Shown one piece after another: positions 44,101 through 51,300 of a stretch of DNA of 64,000 bases. Origin of the DNA: Ctena decussata. Taxonomy: Eukaryota; Mollusca; Bivalvia; Lucinida; Lucinidae. Under the pieces are notes generated by a model. It saw only the letters and a program-made list of their open reading frames with translations, ran no database searches and was not told where the DNA came from. The position numbers and the translations under genes were made by a program. The stretch spans positions 82,573,903 to 82,637,902 of the forward strand of contig OZ022499.1 of assembly GCA_963989385.1 (NCBI GenBank), given 5' to 3'. Positions within the stretch are counted from its first letter, which is position 1, and each line of letters opens with the position of its first letter.

Positions 44101-46960
44101 ATCAAAAAATTAATTTATGGACATTCAAAATGATATTTTAAAAAGGTAAGGTTTCTCATACCTTTTTGGCTATAGGGGTAGTTGGGGGTTAAAAGCCCAC
44201 TGTACTTTGGGATAACCATATTTTGATTCATGGATATCCGTAGTTTAATAAATGGATATATCCAAAAATACAGCAAAAATCCAATCAGGGATACCCATAA
44301 ACTGAATTATGGATATCCATAAACAGAATTATTGATATCCAATATCATGTTGTATTTCTGGACAGCAGTAGAATGATTAATGGGTCCTTAAATAGGGAAT
44401 GGGTCGCCCTTTTACTATTTGTTCCCTATTCATGAATATTCATTTATAGATTTTTGGATATAATAATTGGAAAAACAGCATAAATTGGATATCCATAATT
44501 TGATATGGATATCCATCATTCAATTTATGGCCATCCATTATTTGTTTTTGTAGGATTTCAAAAAATCTGCTGTGTTTTGGGATATCCATAATAATGGGTA
44601 TCCATATATCCAATATTACTGTATTTTTGGATATCCATAAAAATATTATGGATATTCATAATTCAATCAATTGATAACCAAAACTCAAGCAGATTTTTAT
44701 ATATCAAAAATTGAATTATGGATATCCATTTGCCAAATTTTAGATATCCAACCATTATACTGCATTTTGCATACCCATAAATCATGCTGAACTATAGATA
44801 TTGATCAATCAAATTATGGATATCTATAGATAATTCAAATTATAGATATACAATGGGTATCCATTATTCATATTTTAATATCCAATCTTATGCTATAATT
44901 GGATATCCATAAATACAATTATGGATGATCATAATTCTATCAATTGATGTCAAAAAATAAAGCAGACTTTTTTTTTATCCACTACTGAATTATGGGATAT
45001 CCATAATTGGAATTATGGATATCCATAAATCAAATTTTAGATATCCAACAGTAATACTGCATTTTCGCATATCCATAAATCATGTTGAATTGTCAATGAA
45101 TCGAATTATGGATATCCATAATTCGAATTACAGACGTCCATAATTCAAATTATGGACATCTATAACTGAACATGATCGATAAATCATGTTGAATTGTCAA
45201 TGGAATTATGGATATCCATAATTCGAATAACAGATGTACATTATCCCATATGAAAATGAATTGAACCAAAAGCATAACCAATGCACTATCAAGGTGCTAT
45301 CAAATGACTTTTAGGTAACTTGGTGAAGTGCCTTGGTCTGAAACACTAACCAAAGCACTTCTGAGTTACTTTTGGAAAAAGTACATTAATGGTGTCTTGG
45401 TCCACTTCGTTCATGGAGTAGTAATTTGATGGTGCATTGGTGAACTTTGATCATTGCCACAGTGTCTTGATAATGTCTTGGTCAACTTATCCTGGATCCT
45501 GCAGTTGTTTAATGGCCCAGCAGCCAAACTTAGTGTCAAGCAACAAACTGACTTAATTTGTTTTGTTTAAGAAATTTGGAAAGTGCTTTATTGACATATA
45601 AAACTCTCCCGTATGAAAAAAAGAAGGGACCAAAACACTCAACCAAGACACTATGAAAACACAGTGTTTTGATGGTGCATTGATAGTGCAAAATTTCACA
45701 AGCAAATGAGCTACCAAGGCACTAACGAAGACACCATCAAGACACTTTGACCAAAACACTATCAAGACACTTTGACCAAAACACTTTCAATGCACTTTTA
45801 CCAAAACACCAACAAAACACTTTGACAAAAACACTATCAAGACACTTTGACCAAAACACTATTAAGACACTAGCAATTTCAAAGGTGAACTGAAGGTCAG
45901 GTCAGTATACGATTACACAAGCATATGCCTTTAAACTGTGTCAACTGCAATAATGCCCTACCTTTTATTTAATACCCTACATTTTAAACAATTGCAACTC
46001 AGCATACAATGAAAACAGCTTGTAGTGAATACATAAGACTGTTCTCTGTAAATATTTAGTTGCTTATCTGTTTTATATGCTGTTGAGCATATGCTTCTCA
46101 GGCCGTAAAAGTGCATTGATAGTGTTTTGGTCAAAGTGTCTTGATAGTGTTCTGGTCAAAGTGTCTTGATGGAGTCTTCATTAGTGCCTTTGTAGCTCAT
46201 TTGCATGTGAAGTTTTGCACTATCAATGCACCATCAAAACACTGTGTTTTCATAGTGTCTTGGTTTGAGTGTTTTGGTCCCTTCATTTTTTTCATATGGG
46301 ATAATTCAATTTATGGATATCTATAACTCAACATGATTTATGGATATCCATGATTCAAGTTATAAAAATAAATAAAATTATGGATATACCAAACTTGAAT
46401 TATAGATATCCATAAAAGATATCTAGAGATCTCTAGACTAAAATTATGGATATCCAATATTCACCCTGATTTATGGATATCAATAATTCAAATAATGGAT
46501 ATCCATAATTCGAATTATGGATATCAACAAATAGGGAATAAATAGTTAAACAACTCATAGACTTTGGTTATCAGCAAACTGTGAGAAAAATGCCATTAGC
46601 CTGATGAGGTAAGGTTATAAATTCCCACATTAGTCTAGTCAAGTCAAGTAAAATTAAGTTAACATCAGTGTAATTACATGTTAACACAAGCTCCTAGGAA
46701 CTTTTTCTACCTACTAACAAAGATAAAATATCACAGAGAACATACATCACAGAACATACAGAAGAAATTTAAAAAACAATGATAAAAAAACATAACAATA
46801 GTATTTCAAAAATAATAAAAAACAACAACACTTGGGATGTATTGCACTATAAACAGGATTCTGGAAAAGGATAAATGTCTGCTAACAACTTTACCTCATT
46901 GTCATGCAAACGAAGGTCATTTCTCAGCATGCAGATCACAATTCTTGCTTTCGAGGTCAT
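17051..46960 (-). CDS. CRY-DASH: Cryptochrome DASH, complete 12-exon gene (521 aa)
   Basis: CRY-DASH proteins are FAD (and folate antenna) flavoproteins of the photolyase/cryptochrome family that repair cyclobutane dimers in single-stranded DNA and may have light-signalling roles. Exons: 46960-46895, 43330-43158, 42261-42162, 40880-40759, 40251-40103, 39585-39423, 31946-31717, 29671-29589, 25645-25571, 21008-20889, 19572-19402, 17164-17051. All junctions are GT/AG with matching phase; the total is 1566 bp. The N-terminal alpha/beta antenna domain starts [18 protein letters not shown] (residues 5-22). The FAD domain carries [16 protein letters not shown] (about 286-301), [13 protein letters not shown] (about 338-350), FMSNRGRQ (about 355-362), [14 protein letters not shown] (about 370-383) and [17 protein letters not shown] (about 394-410), all hallmarks. 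The length equals the animal CRY-DASH norm. The tail is Arg/Gly-rich (about 486-502) and ends in [12 protein letters not shown]. No frame lesion was seen, so the gene looks intact. Confidence 0.96.
17550..17612. mobile_element. Very small palindrome (GGCCATTTCAT ends)
   Basis: GGCCATTTCATATAAAATTT and its approximate inverse ending ATGAAATGGCC. It is probably a MITE remnant in the CRY-DASH 3' flank/last intron. Confidence 0.4.
18060..19150. repeat. Tandem-core element b (about 160 bp units)
   Basis: Five to six units share AAGTTTCATCAAGATAT then CAAATGGTTACTAGTTAT-type words. CATAATACGCCCGTTT at the left mirrors AAAACGGGCGTAT at the right. A GACGGACGGACGGACAG run precedes the right end. It lies in CRY-DASH intron 11. 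Confidence 0.78.
19402..19572 (-). CDS. CRY-DASH: CRY-DASH exon 11
   Basis: There are 57 codons: [20 protein letters not shown] through [17 protein letters not shown], donor GTAAGA. This is the end of the photolyase-homology region. Confidence 0.96.
19708..19938. mobile_element. pogo/Tigger-like MITE, copy 1
   Basis: The termini CAGTCAACTCTAGATATCTT and GATATCAGTG...GGGAGTTCACTG are inverted and flanked by TA, as in Tc1/mariner-pogo elements. It lies in CRY-DASH intron 10. Confidence 0.65.
20255..20457. mobile_element. Palindromic MITE in CRY-DASH intron 10
   Basis: CAGGCCCCAAGGTTATAAAG ... TTTTATAACCTCGGGTCCTG ends, with inner inverted arms GCTCAACTCAGCTGAG and a central palindrome ATGCCAACACTAGTTGGCAT. 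Confidence 0.8.
20673..20876. mobile_element. MITE-2 copy 1, abutting CRY-DASH exon 10
   Basis: The ends AGCTCCAGATAA and TTATCTGCAGCT are inverted. The central hairpin is TGTGACCCCTCATTAGAACT with its inverse GAGGGGTCACAACGTATG. It stops about 12 bp from the exon 10 donor. Confidence 0.85.
20889..21008 (-). CDS. CRY-DASH: CRY-DASH exon 10
   Basis: There are 40 codons: [20 protein letters not shown] then [20 protein letters not shown], donor GTACAG. A MITE-2 copy starts only about 12 bp beyond the exon end, so the donor was nearly hit. Confidence 0.96.
21100..21287. mobile_element. MITE-1 copy 7
   Basis: ATGAGCTGCGACATGGGAAA ... TTCTTGTTTCGCCGCTCAT. The right arm is partly deleted. It lies in CRY-DASH intron 9, about 90 bp from exon 10. 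Confidence 0.82.
21890..22137 (-). mobile_element. SINE-A copy 2
   Basis: It is a reverse-orientation copy: tRNA head at 22137-22085, and body with CTGATTCAAGAAGGACAGTT and CCGTGGACGT at the left end. It lies in CRY-DASH intron 9, downstream of a MITE-1 copy. Confidence 0.8.
22357..24320. repeat. Tandem-core element c (about 170 bp units)
   Basis: Around nine units share ACCATGAGGCCCAGAGCTTA, TAGTATGTAGCAATG and CTGCCAACCATGCCC. The left end carries TTTAGCTCGCC and CCATCCGTCCGTC. It lies in CRY-DASH intron 9. Confidence 0.8.
24320..25560. other. CRY-DASH intron 9, unassigned stretch
   Basis: No gene seen. A word pair near 25435-25480 (TAGATCCATTTCATAAGATA) recurs near 57288 (TAGATCCATCTTATAAGACA), which suggests a low-copy repeat. 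Confidence 0.4.
25571..25645 (-). CDS. CRY-DASH: CRY-DASH exon 9
   Basis: There are 25 codons: [20 protein letters not shown] then FESML, donor GTAAAT. Confidence 0.95.
25909..26078. mobile_element. MITE-2 copy 2
   Basis: AGAGCTCTAGATAAGAGGGA ... CCCTCTTATCTAGAGCTCT are inverted ends. One central arm is deleted. It lies in CRY-DASH intron 9, since exon 9 is 25571-25645 it is on the exon 8 side. Confidence 0.82.
26290..26493. mobile_element. MITE-2 copy 3
   Basis: AAGAAGGGATAACACAGATA ... CTCTTATCTGGAGCTCTGGG, with central arms TCATTAGAACCGTCTCA / TGAGACGGTTCTAATGA. Confidence 0.82.
26680..26765. repeat. CCATGCCCTTTT minisatellite scrap
   Basis: Three to four copies of GCGCCATGCCCCTTTTCCCC-like words. 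Similar CATGCCCTTTTT words recur at 29040-29110. Confidence 0.5.
26860..29588. other. CRY-DASH intron 8, unassigned stretch
   Basis: Apart from the short retroposon at 28152-28275 and a CATGCCC scrap, nothing is recognised. Confidence 0.4.
28152..28275 (-). mobile_element. Short 5'-truncated retroposon with 13-bp target duplication
   Basis: TATATCCACGATT at 28152-28164 and 28263-28275 flanks a 98-bp insert. On the minus strand the insert ends in (CAGAA)n, as expected of a SINE/LINE tail. The source family is not recognised. Confidence 0.6.
29589..29671 (-). CDS. CRY-DASH: CRY-DASH exon 8
   Basis: There are 83 bp: [20 protein letters not shown] then FMSNRGRQ, with donor GTTGGT. These residues line the FAD/substrate pocket. 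Confidence 0.95.
30144..30682 (-). mobile_element. TRIM-2: miniature LTR retrotransposon with tRNA-Asp-like LTRs
   Basis: Read on the minus strand: 5' LTR 30682-30460 (223 bp), then immediately TGGGGGCTTGTCCGGGAT (30459-30442), 17 of 18 bases of the classical tRNA-Pro primer-binding site. A roughly 80-bp internal part follows, ending in the polypurine tract GAAGCGGGGGAG, then the 3' LTR 30377-30144 (234 bp). LTR ends are TGTTACG and CGTAAGA/CTTAAGA (ancestrally probably CGTAACA). Both flanks carry CCAT (30140-30143 and 30683-30686). Each LTR contains a tRNA-like module with D-arm GCTC/GAGC, anticodon loop CTGTCAC as in tRNA-Asp(GUC), and a B-box (perfect in the 3' LTR, one mismatch in the 5' LTR). 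It lies in CRY-DASH intron 7 and is sense to the gene. Confidence 0.88.
30180..30230 (-). other. tRNA-like B-box of the TRIM-2 3' LTR
   Basis: GGTTCGAATCC (30220-30210, minus strand) is a consensus B-box. The equivalent in the 5' LTR (about 30540-30528) has GGTTAGAATCC. Confidence 0.7.
31176..31690. mobile_element. TTAA-flanked MITE (piggyBac-like target)
   Basis: TTAA on both sides; ends AGGAAAACACTCACT / AGTGAGTGTTTTCCT. Inner arms are long and imperfect (TTGGACTTAAAATAAGAAAG versus CTTTCTTATTTTAAGTCCGA). It lies in CRY-DASH intron 7. Confidence 0.82.
31717..31946 (-). CDS. CRY-DASH: CRY-DASH exon 7
   Basis: This is the longest exon, 230 bp. [20 protein letters not shown], then [19 protein letters not shown] and the DxxTFEAWR end; donor GTAATT. 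It is core FAD-pocket sequence. The upstream intron (about 7.5 kb) contains the 2.1-kb long-TIR element. Confidence 0.96.
32130..32470 (-). mobile_element. SINE-A copy 3, split by a TTAA-flanked MITE
   Basis: SINE-A body pieces at 32347-32470 and 32130-32185 (minus strand) are contiguous in other copies but separated here by a 158-bp insert. The tRNA head is missing. Confidence 0.75.
32186..32343. mobile_element. 158-bp TTAA-flanked MITE inside SINE-A copy 3
   Basis: TTAA at 32182-32185 and 32344-32347. The ends CCCACCGGTGCATGAA and TTCAAGCGCCTGTGG are inverted with a few mismatches. Other SINE-A copies give the empty site. Confidence 0.75.
32480..34110. other. CRY-DASH intron 6 stretch without recognised features
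   Basis: Apart from the SINE-A head at 33090-33178, nothing is supported. Confidence 0.4.
33090..33178 (-). mobile_element. SINE-A copy 4, head only
   Basis: The tRNA-like head (GGCCACGTAGCGCAGTCGGT, loop CTCATAA, B-box GGTTCAATACC) is present without the SINE body. Confidence 0.65.
34112..38310 (-). repeat. Tandem-core element d, split by the 2.1-kb long-TIR element
   Basis: The left end is GGGCCTGATATCGCTCACCT and the right end is CAGGTGAGCTAAAA. Units of about 145 and 275 bp share TGTGCTATTTTTAGTAACGG, GGCGGCCATCTTGGAATGCC and CAAATTTCATCAAAATCCAT. It resumes at 38034 after the insertion. It lies in CRY-DASH intron 6. Confidence 0.8.
35947..38033. mobile_element. 2.1-kb long-TIR (foldback-like) element
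   Basis: The left arm 35947 to about 36558 and the right arm about 37437-38033 are inverted and highly similar (ends CACGGGTGGGAAACTCCATA / inverse). CAGTA flanks both sides as a 5-bp duplication, and the neighbouring tandem repeat provides the empty site. The interior (36560-37436) contains a diverged third piece of the arm (36848-37200 resembles 36184-36360) and no recognisable transposase. The family is not recognised. Confidence 0.88.
38430..39380. mobile_element. DNA element with 24-bp TIR AGTAAGGGGACATGGCTTCG
   Basis: AGTAAGGGGACATGGCTTCG plus CACA at 38430-38453 is perfectly inverted at 39357-39380. A partial extra copy of the TIR is at 38637-38658, and another near 39342-39355. Flanks are TTTAG and TTAAG. 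It lies in CRY-DASH intron 6, close to exon 6. Confidence 0.75.
39423..39585 (-). CDS. CRY-DASH: CRY-DASH exon 6
   Basis: There are 163 bp including [19 protein letters not shown] and [20 protein letters not shown], the start of the FAD-binding domain (GGE..gL.RL.hYlw..d....Yk.TRN...g..ysTKFSpW). Confidence 0.96.
39867..40081. mobile_element. pogo/Tigger-like MITE, copy 2
   Basis: CTGTCCACTCTTTATATCTC ... GAGATAACAAGAGTCAACTG is similar to copy 1 (shared AAGTAAATTTTCTGGTCCCA) and flanked by TA. It lies in CRY-DASH intron 5. Confidence 0.62.
40103..40251 (-). CDS. CRY-DASH: CRY-DASH exon 5
   Basis: There are 149 bp. [20 protein letters not shown] continues to [10 protein letters not shown], the linker between the antenna and FAD domains, followed by donor GTGAGC. 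Confidence 0.94.
40759..40880 (-). CDS. CRY-DASH: CRY-DASH exon 4
   Basis: There are 122 bp: [20 protein letters not shown] then [19 protein letters not shown], ending in phase 2. WGxTLYHxDDLPF is the family motif. Confidence 0.95.
41157..42133. mobile_element. Possible DNA element bounded by TTCCATGGTACCAAGG
   Basis: A 15-bp perfect inverted pair (TCCATGGTACCAAGG near 41167, inverse near 42111), extending imperfectly to about 23 bp, brackets about 1 kb of CRY-DASH intron 3. No coding content was seen. Confidence 0.4.
42162..42261 (-). CDS. CRY-DASH: CRY-DASH exon 3
   Basis: There are 100 bp: [20 protein letters not shown] through VHALVFQEE, then donor GTAAGT. LVVRxGKPE is conserved in CRY-DASH. 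Confidence 0.95.
42419..42658. mobile_element. MITE-1 copy 8
   Basis: It is a full-length, well-preserved copy in CRY-DASH intron 2 (ATGAGCCGCGACACGAC ... GTCGTGTCGCGGCTCAT). Confidence 0.92.
43158..43330 (-). CDS. CRY-DASH: CRY-DASH exon 2
   Basis: There are 173 bp after acceptor [29 protein letters not shown] continues to [19 protein letters not shown], with a split codon at the end. YCFDPR and the FPKTGAHR segment are typical of the antenna domain. Confidence 0.95.
43344..43464. mobile_element. MITE-4 copy 2 beside CRY-DASH exon 2
   Basis: The inverted ends TTTAATCCTAGTGCACTTAG and GAGTGCAATGGGGTTAAAA enclose two extra copies of CCCTATTGCACTCAGAAAGG-type arms. It sits about 14 bp from the exon 2 acceptor. 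Confidence 0.6.
43660..46520. repeat. Field of GGATATCC palindromes
   Basis: About 2.9 kb of CRY-DASH intron 1 in which the 8-mer GGATATCC, mostly within ATGGATATCCAT, recurs at least 25 times at irregular spacing, often alternating with ATTCGAAT or AATTCGAATT palindromes. It is not a clean tandem satellite. Two inverted blocks interrupt it (about 45620-45870 and 46105-46300). Confidence 0.85.
45620..46300. repeat. Inverted pair with 25-bp ACTTTGACCAAAACACTAT repeats
   Basis: 45620-45870 and 46105-46300 are inverted copies (AACACAGTGTTTTGATGGTG, GAGCTACCAAGGCACTAA and inverses). The left arm runs into five or more copies of a unit CAAGACACTTTGACCAAAAC. Confidence 0.8.
46895..46960 (-). CDS. 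CRY-DASH: CRY-DASH exon 1
   Basis: There are 22 codons starting at ATG 46958-46960 (context GGAAAGATGA): [20 protein letters not shown] then NE, followed by donor [16 protein letters not shown] is the universal photolyase-family start motif. Confidence 0.95.
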
Positions 46961-46990
46961 CTTTCCGGCTGTCTGAAACTGTGAGATGAC

Positions 46991-47017
46991 TTACATAACA
47001 TGAAATTCGAACACGTG
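46991..47017 (-). promoter_or_regulatory. D-box plus E-box module upstream of CRY-DASH
   Basis: On the minus strand TTATGTAA (46991-46998), a perfect D-box, lies 31-38 bp upstream of the CRY-DASH ATG. CACGTG (47012-47017), a perfect E-box, lies 52-57 bp upstream. The two are 13 bp apart. In zebrafish, paired E- and D-boxes drive light-induced transcription of clock and photolyase genes. Function here is inferred. The D-box overlaps a GTAAGT string that could also be read as a splice donor. Confidence 0.5.
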
Positions 47018-47639
47018 CAAAACGTGACATGTTTACTACAACACCGGTTCTAATGTTTACTAGAGCACCGGCCGTATGAAAGAAAAGCCTTTAATTTTGT
47101 TATTTTTCTGTATTTCATGGTCTGTCAATGTCTCTTTGAATTTCAATTTTCATAAATTGAGAAATTTTTAAGTCATTCTTTTCCGGGGAATCTGCTTGAT
47201 GTCTTTTTATGTTATCAAAATTAGTTTTTATTATTTTATCAGTTATAACTACTGCTCGGACAGAACCCTTAATCCGTATACCCTGAAACACTGGTTAATC
47301 GATTATTATATTATCTTATCCATGTTTCTAGCACTATTACATAATATCTCTATAGCTTTGCCTCGGTGTGTTAATTTACCAGAACAGGCCTAATTACCGG
47401 ATCGGACCAGAACAGACCCATATTTTTCCTATTTCCAGCTGTTTTTTTTTAAATATAGGCGCAGATCAGTTCCAGGTCCTACTCATGACTTACAGTATTC
47501 CTTTAACGAGAAACACCCTGATTTCGTTTACCGACTTGATACATGTAAAGGTATTGATGATATATTTTCTTTCTCTCGGTACTGCACTCGGTCAGTGATG
47601 ATGGCAGGCGGGGGCGGGGTGGGATAGGGGAGGGGTCGG

Positions 47640-48248
47640 GAATAAGTTTAAAAAAAAAAAAGTATTTACAGAACCTATGACAAAGCCACACAGATTTAAA
47701 ACTATTTACAAGAAGTCCTCAGGGATAGGCATTGCATCCTCTATCGCTGCCCAACCCAAGGTTTACACTATTTTGGACTTAAACCCCTCAACTGTCTCCA
47801 CAGAGACAGCTTCAGTTATAAGCCCATTCCAAGCTGCAATTGACCTGAGGAAGAAGGAATGTTTCAAACCGTCTGAATAAGCAACTGGACCGTGATACTG
47901 AAAGGGGTGGGATCTTGTTCTCATCTTCCCTCTACCGATCTCGGGAATAAGTTTAAAAAAAAAAAAAAAGTATTTACAGAACCTATGACAAAGCCACACA
48001 GATTTAAAACTATTTACAAGAAGTCCTCAGGGATAGGCATTGCATCCTCTATCGCTGCCCAACCCAAGGTTTACACTATTTTGGACTTAAACCCCTCAAC
48101 TGTCTCCACAGAGACAGCTTCAGTTATAAGCCCATTCCAAGCTGCAATTGACCTGAGGAAGAAGGAATGTTTCAAACCGTCTGAATAAGCAACTGGACCG
48201 TGATACTGAAAGGGGTGGGATCTTGTTCTCATCTTCCCTCTACCGATC
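47640..48248 (-). repeat. Tandem duplication of a retrotransposon 3' end (2 x about 304 bp)
   Basis: Blocks 47640-47943 and 47944-48248 are almost identical, each with the final roughly 60 codons, the 3' UTR, a poly-T tract of 12-15 and AAACTTATTCCC. Differences are mostly in T-tract length, so the duplication is recent. Confidence 0.9.
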
Positions 48249-49165
48249 TCAGGCAGATACTTATCCTTATTAACTATTGCCTGGTTATTATGAATTTTGT
48301 AGAACAGAGATAGAGAAGCCTGTTGCTGCCGTTCCTGCAGACCTGGCCATTCAAGTTCCACTAGCATGTAACTTACATGGCACTGGTTGTGCCAGCGTCT
48401 GCAGGCCCAGCGTGCAGAAGTCCTCTGTACTTTCTCTGTTCTACCAATCTCAGTCTGATGATGGAGGGTCCAAACAGGTGCCTCATACTCTAATTGGGGC
48501 CAGACCACAGCTTTGTTTGCAGCAGCCTTGATATCCTTGGGAGCAAAAGCCAGGTTTGGGTAAAGGAAACATAGAGTCTTCATGACTTTGCTGGTAATGT
48601 TATTAATGAGTTGACCCCGTTCAAGGTGATCAGTAATCGTGACTCCCAAGTATTTGGCAGAAGGTACATTCTCCAAAACTTGGTTGTGCAGAACATAGTT
48701 ATGAATGATCTGCTTTGGAAGAGGATGCTTAGTCACCCTCATGGTGTGACATTTAGCAATTAAACTTCATGAGTCATGCCTCTTCCCAACGGGTCAGTTT
48801 ATCCAGATCCTCCTGAGGTAATTGTTGGTCTTCAGACCTTCTTATGTTTCTATAAAGGACACAGTCATCAGCAAAAAGACGGAGTGTTGAACTGCTGTTG
48901 TCTGGCAGGTCATTAATAAATATCAAGAAGAGTATGGGTCCTAGAACGGAACCCTGGGGGAAACCAGACAAAACAGGGGCAGGGTCTGAACAGGCTCCAT
49001 CAAGTACTACTTTTTGAGTCCGACCAGATAGCCAAGCAGTTATCCACTGGAGGATATCATATCTGATACCATAGTACTCCAGCTTGTAAATCAGTCGTTG
49101 ATTGGGGGGACCTTATCGAAAGCCTTGGAAAAGTGCATAATAATGAGGTCAGTCTGTTTATTACC
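47640..49165 (-). pseudogene. CR1/jockey-like reverse transcriptase pseudogene with duplicated 3' end
   Basis: On the minus strand: HFSKAFDKVP (about 49140-49105, then a frameshift), SGFPQGSVLGPILFLIFIND (48970-48911), FADDC (48875-48861, the catalytic DD), LDKLTRWEEA, a stop at the next codon and another frameshift. Then comes a 223-residue frame (48742-48071) with AKYLGVTITDHL, ending RSIAAWNGL...VEGFKSKIV. The domain order is that of a non-LTR ORF2 without the endonuclease part. At least two stops or frameshifts make it dead. Two nearly identical 3'-end blocks follow one another. Confidence 0.88.
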
Positions 49166-50101
49166 AGGAAAATTCCTCAAATTCTCTGACACAACAACAC
49201 GTGGACATTCTAAGAAACTATATTTATAAGCAACGTAGTAGAAAAACAATCAGCCTGAATCAGGCAGAACTTTTCTGCTGTCAGAGTGATAGATAATTGG
49301 AATTCTCTCCCAGAAGGAATCATTTCTGCTAAAACTGTAATTCGATTTAAAACTGGAATTTACATTTACTGGAGGAATAGAAGATTTTACAGTCTAGTGA
49401 AATTCATTGATACAGTAATTATCCATCTAACAATCTGAAACATAACTACAATAACTAGTGAGTAGTGAATATGCAGCCTTAATATTTGAAATAATTTGCT
49501 TTGTGATAAAATTGATATATAATCCACCAGAGGTATTGCAAACAAATAAGAAGACAGAATATATAGAGAAAGATAAAGAGCTATAGAGCTCAGTATTCTC
49601 TGAGTCCAAAATGTTATCCAAAATGGTATGTACCTATTTCCAATGGATGAAATGTTGGTCATGATGCTATCATTTGCTATGAACTAAAAAAACAGGAATT
49701 TTGTGTTTTTCGTTATCTCCAAGTTTTAGAAAAAGGTTAGTATAAGAGTTTGTGATATTATAATGAAACCCATACATGCTCAGATTAATTACATGCCTAC
49801 CCATGGGTGCAAAACCCAAAAGGGTATTTTGACTAATATCTCGTATGGAGTAGCTTTATTTTGTATCAGAGTGCATACAGAATACATGAAAATATCAAAT
49901 AAGAGTATATTCAATGTAAATATTACAAAAATCAACTGGAAGTATGGTGAAAATGGGTCCTTTCCGGTAATCAAGTCCGTTCCAGTAAGTTTACGCACCC
50001 CCTTTGCCTTGGTGTGAAATATAGAATCTTCATAGTCAGGATCCTAGGTGGGACCAGGGTCAGTAGCTAAAGGCCAGGATCACGTCCCCCGGGAAACACA
50101 T

Positions 50102-50332
50102 ATGAGCCGCGACACGACAAAACCAACAATGTGGTTGTGCGCCCAGCGCAGACTCAGATCAGCCTGGGCATCCGCCCAGTCTGATCAGAATCTTCGCTGT
50201 CCACATGAAGGTAGCTTAGATCCTTTTAAGCGCTTAGCGAAGACTCAACACAGACTAGGCAAATGCTCAGGCTGATCTGAGTCTGCGCAGGGCGCATAAC
50301 CACATTGTTGGTTTTCTCGTGTCGCGGCTCAT
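50102..50332. mobile_element. MITE-1 copy 9
   Basis: It is a full-length, well-preserved intergenic copy with the same termini as copy 8. Confidence 0.92.
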
Positions 50333-50514
50333 ATTTGGTCCATTATTAGATAATTGGCCTACAGTTATCATCTATTAGCCAGCTCTGTATCTACCACCTT
50401 GTCCAGAGAAGGAATATGATTACTTATTTTCTGTGTGGAACTGTCTGCTTGTCTGATAACAATAACAGATTTCATTGAGAGTTTGGTACTCAAAATATGG
50501 GAACCACTGTACTT

Positions 50515-50814
50515 ACCGTAATCGACCCATTTACCGCACCGTGCGCTTAACTTTTTCAAAATTGCAACAAAAAGATGTGGTTAAAATGTATTTAATAACC
50601 GCACACTCAGAACAATGAAATGCACGGTGACTGGAAAGAGGCAACATGGGTAGGACTGGAAATACTTTGTGTTTATACTTTTCATGAGTTCCCTGTTAAT
50701 TATTGGGTTTTGTGAGAGTTTCAAAGAAAAAGCAGTGTGCGCTTGTGCAGTTTGTCCGGAAATGGCCTTGGTGTGCGGTTATAGGGGCATGTGCGGTAAA
50801 TGGGTCGATTACGG
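50515..50814. mobile_element. 300-bp MITE with TIR ACCGTAATCGACCCATTTAC
   Basis: ACCGTAATCGACCCATTTAC plus CGCA at the left is inverted at the right; ACTT flanks both ends. It is intergenic. Confidence 0.8.
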
Positions 50815-51189
50815 TACTTGCCTGTCTGAATGTGACATGTACATGCTTGGAGAATACTTATGCATGTGTGCGTACACATGCAAAGAAAGATTTAGATAAA
50901 GAACAAATTAATCTTTTCACTTATGCACTTTATTACTGAAGAGAACTGCAAGTTTTCATTATTGCAATAGCTGTTTAAACTTAAAATGATAAGTCTTGGA
51001 CGAACAAAGTCACAACTGAAACATCATTAAACTAAGGTAGTCCAAATTGAAACGAAAGAGGTTTCAGCTGTGTCAAAATGTCAAGATTTCTACATTAGTA
51101 AACTATAAAATTCAATGGCGTTTTATGCATGTTATCAAAGAAATTTGACTTGACTTAAAATGAATGAAATAATATTGACTGGCTGTAAC

Positions 51190-51300
51190 TCCCCCGCCCT
51201 CCCCCCCCCCCCACACACACACCAAAAAAAAAGTTTTAACACTCCCCCCCCCCCCACCCCCCCACACACACACCAAAAAAAAAGTTATAACACTCAACGA
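51190..51300. repeat. C-run / (CA)n / A9 duplicated block
   Basis: CCCCCC(CA)nCCA9GTTNTAACACT occurs twice in a row. Confidence 0.85.

Noticed and set aside
43660..46520. CRISPR or classic satellite in the GGATATCC field
   Set aside because: Spacing is irregular and spacers are not of fixed size.
48277..48531. Plus-strand frames opposite the reverse transcriptase
   Set aside because: They are antisense shadows of the retrotransposon coding region.
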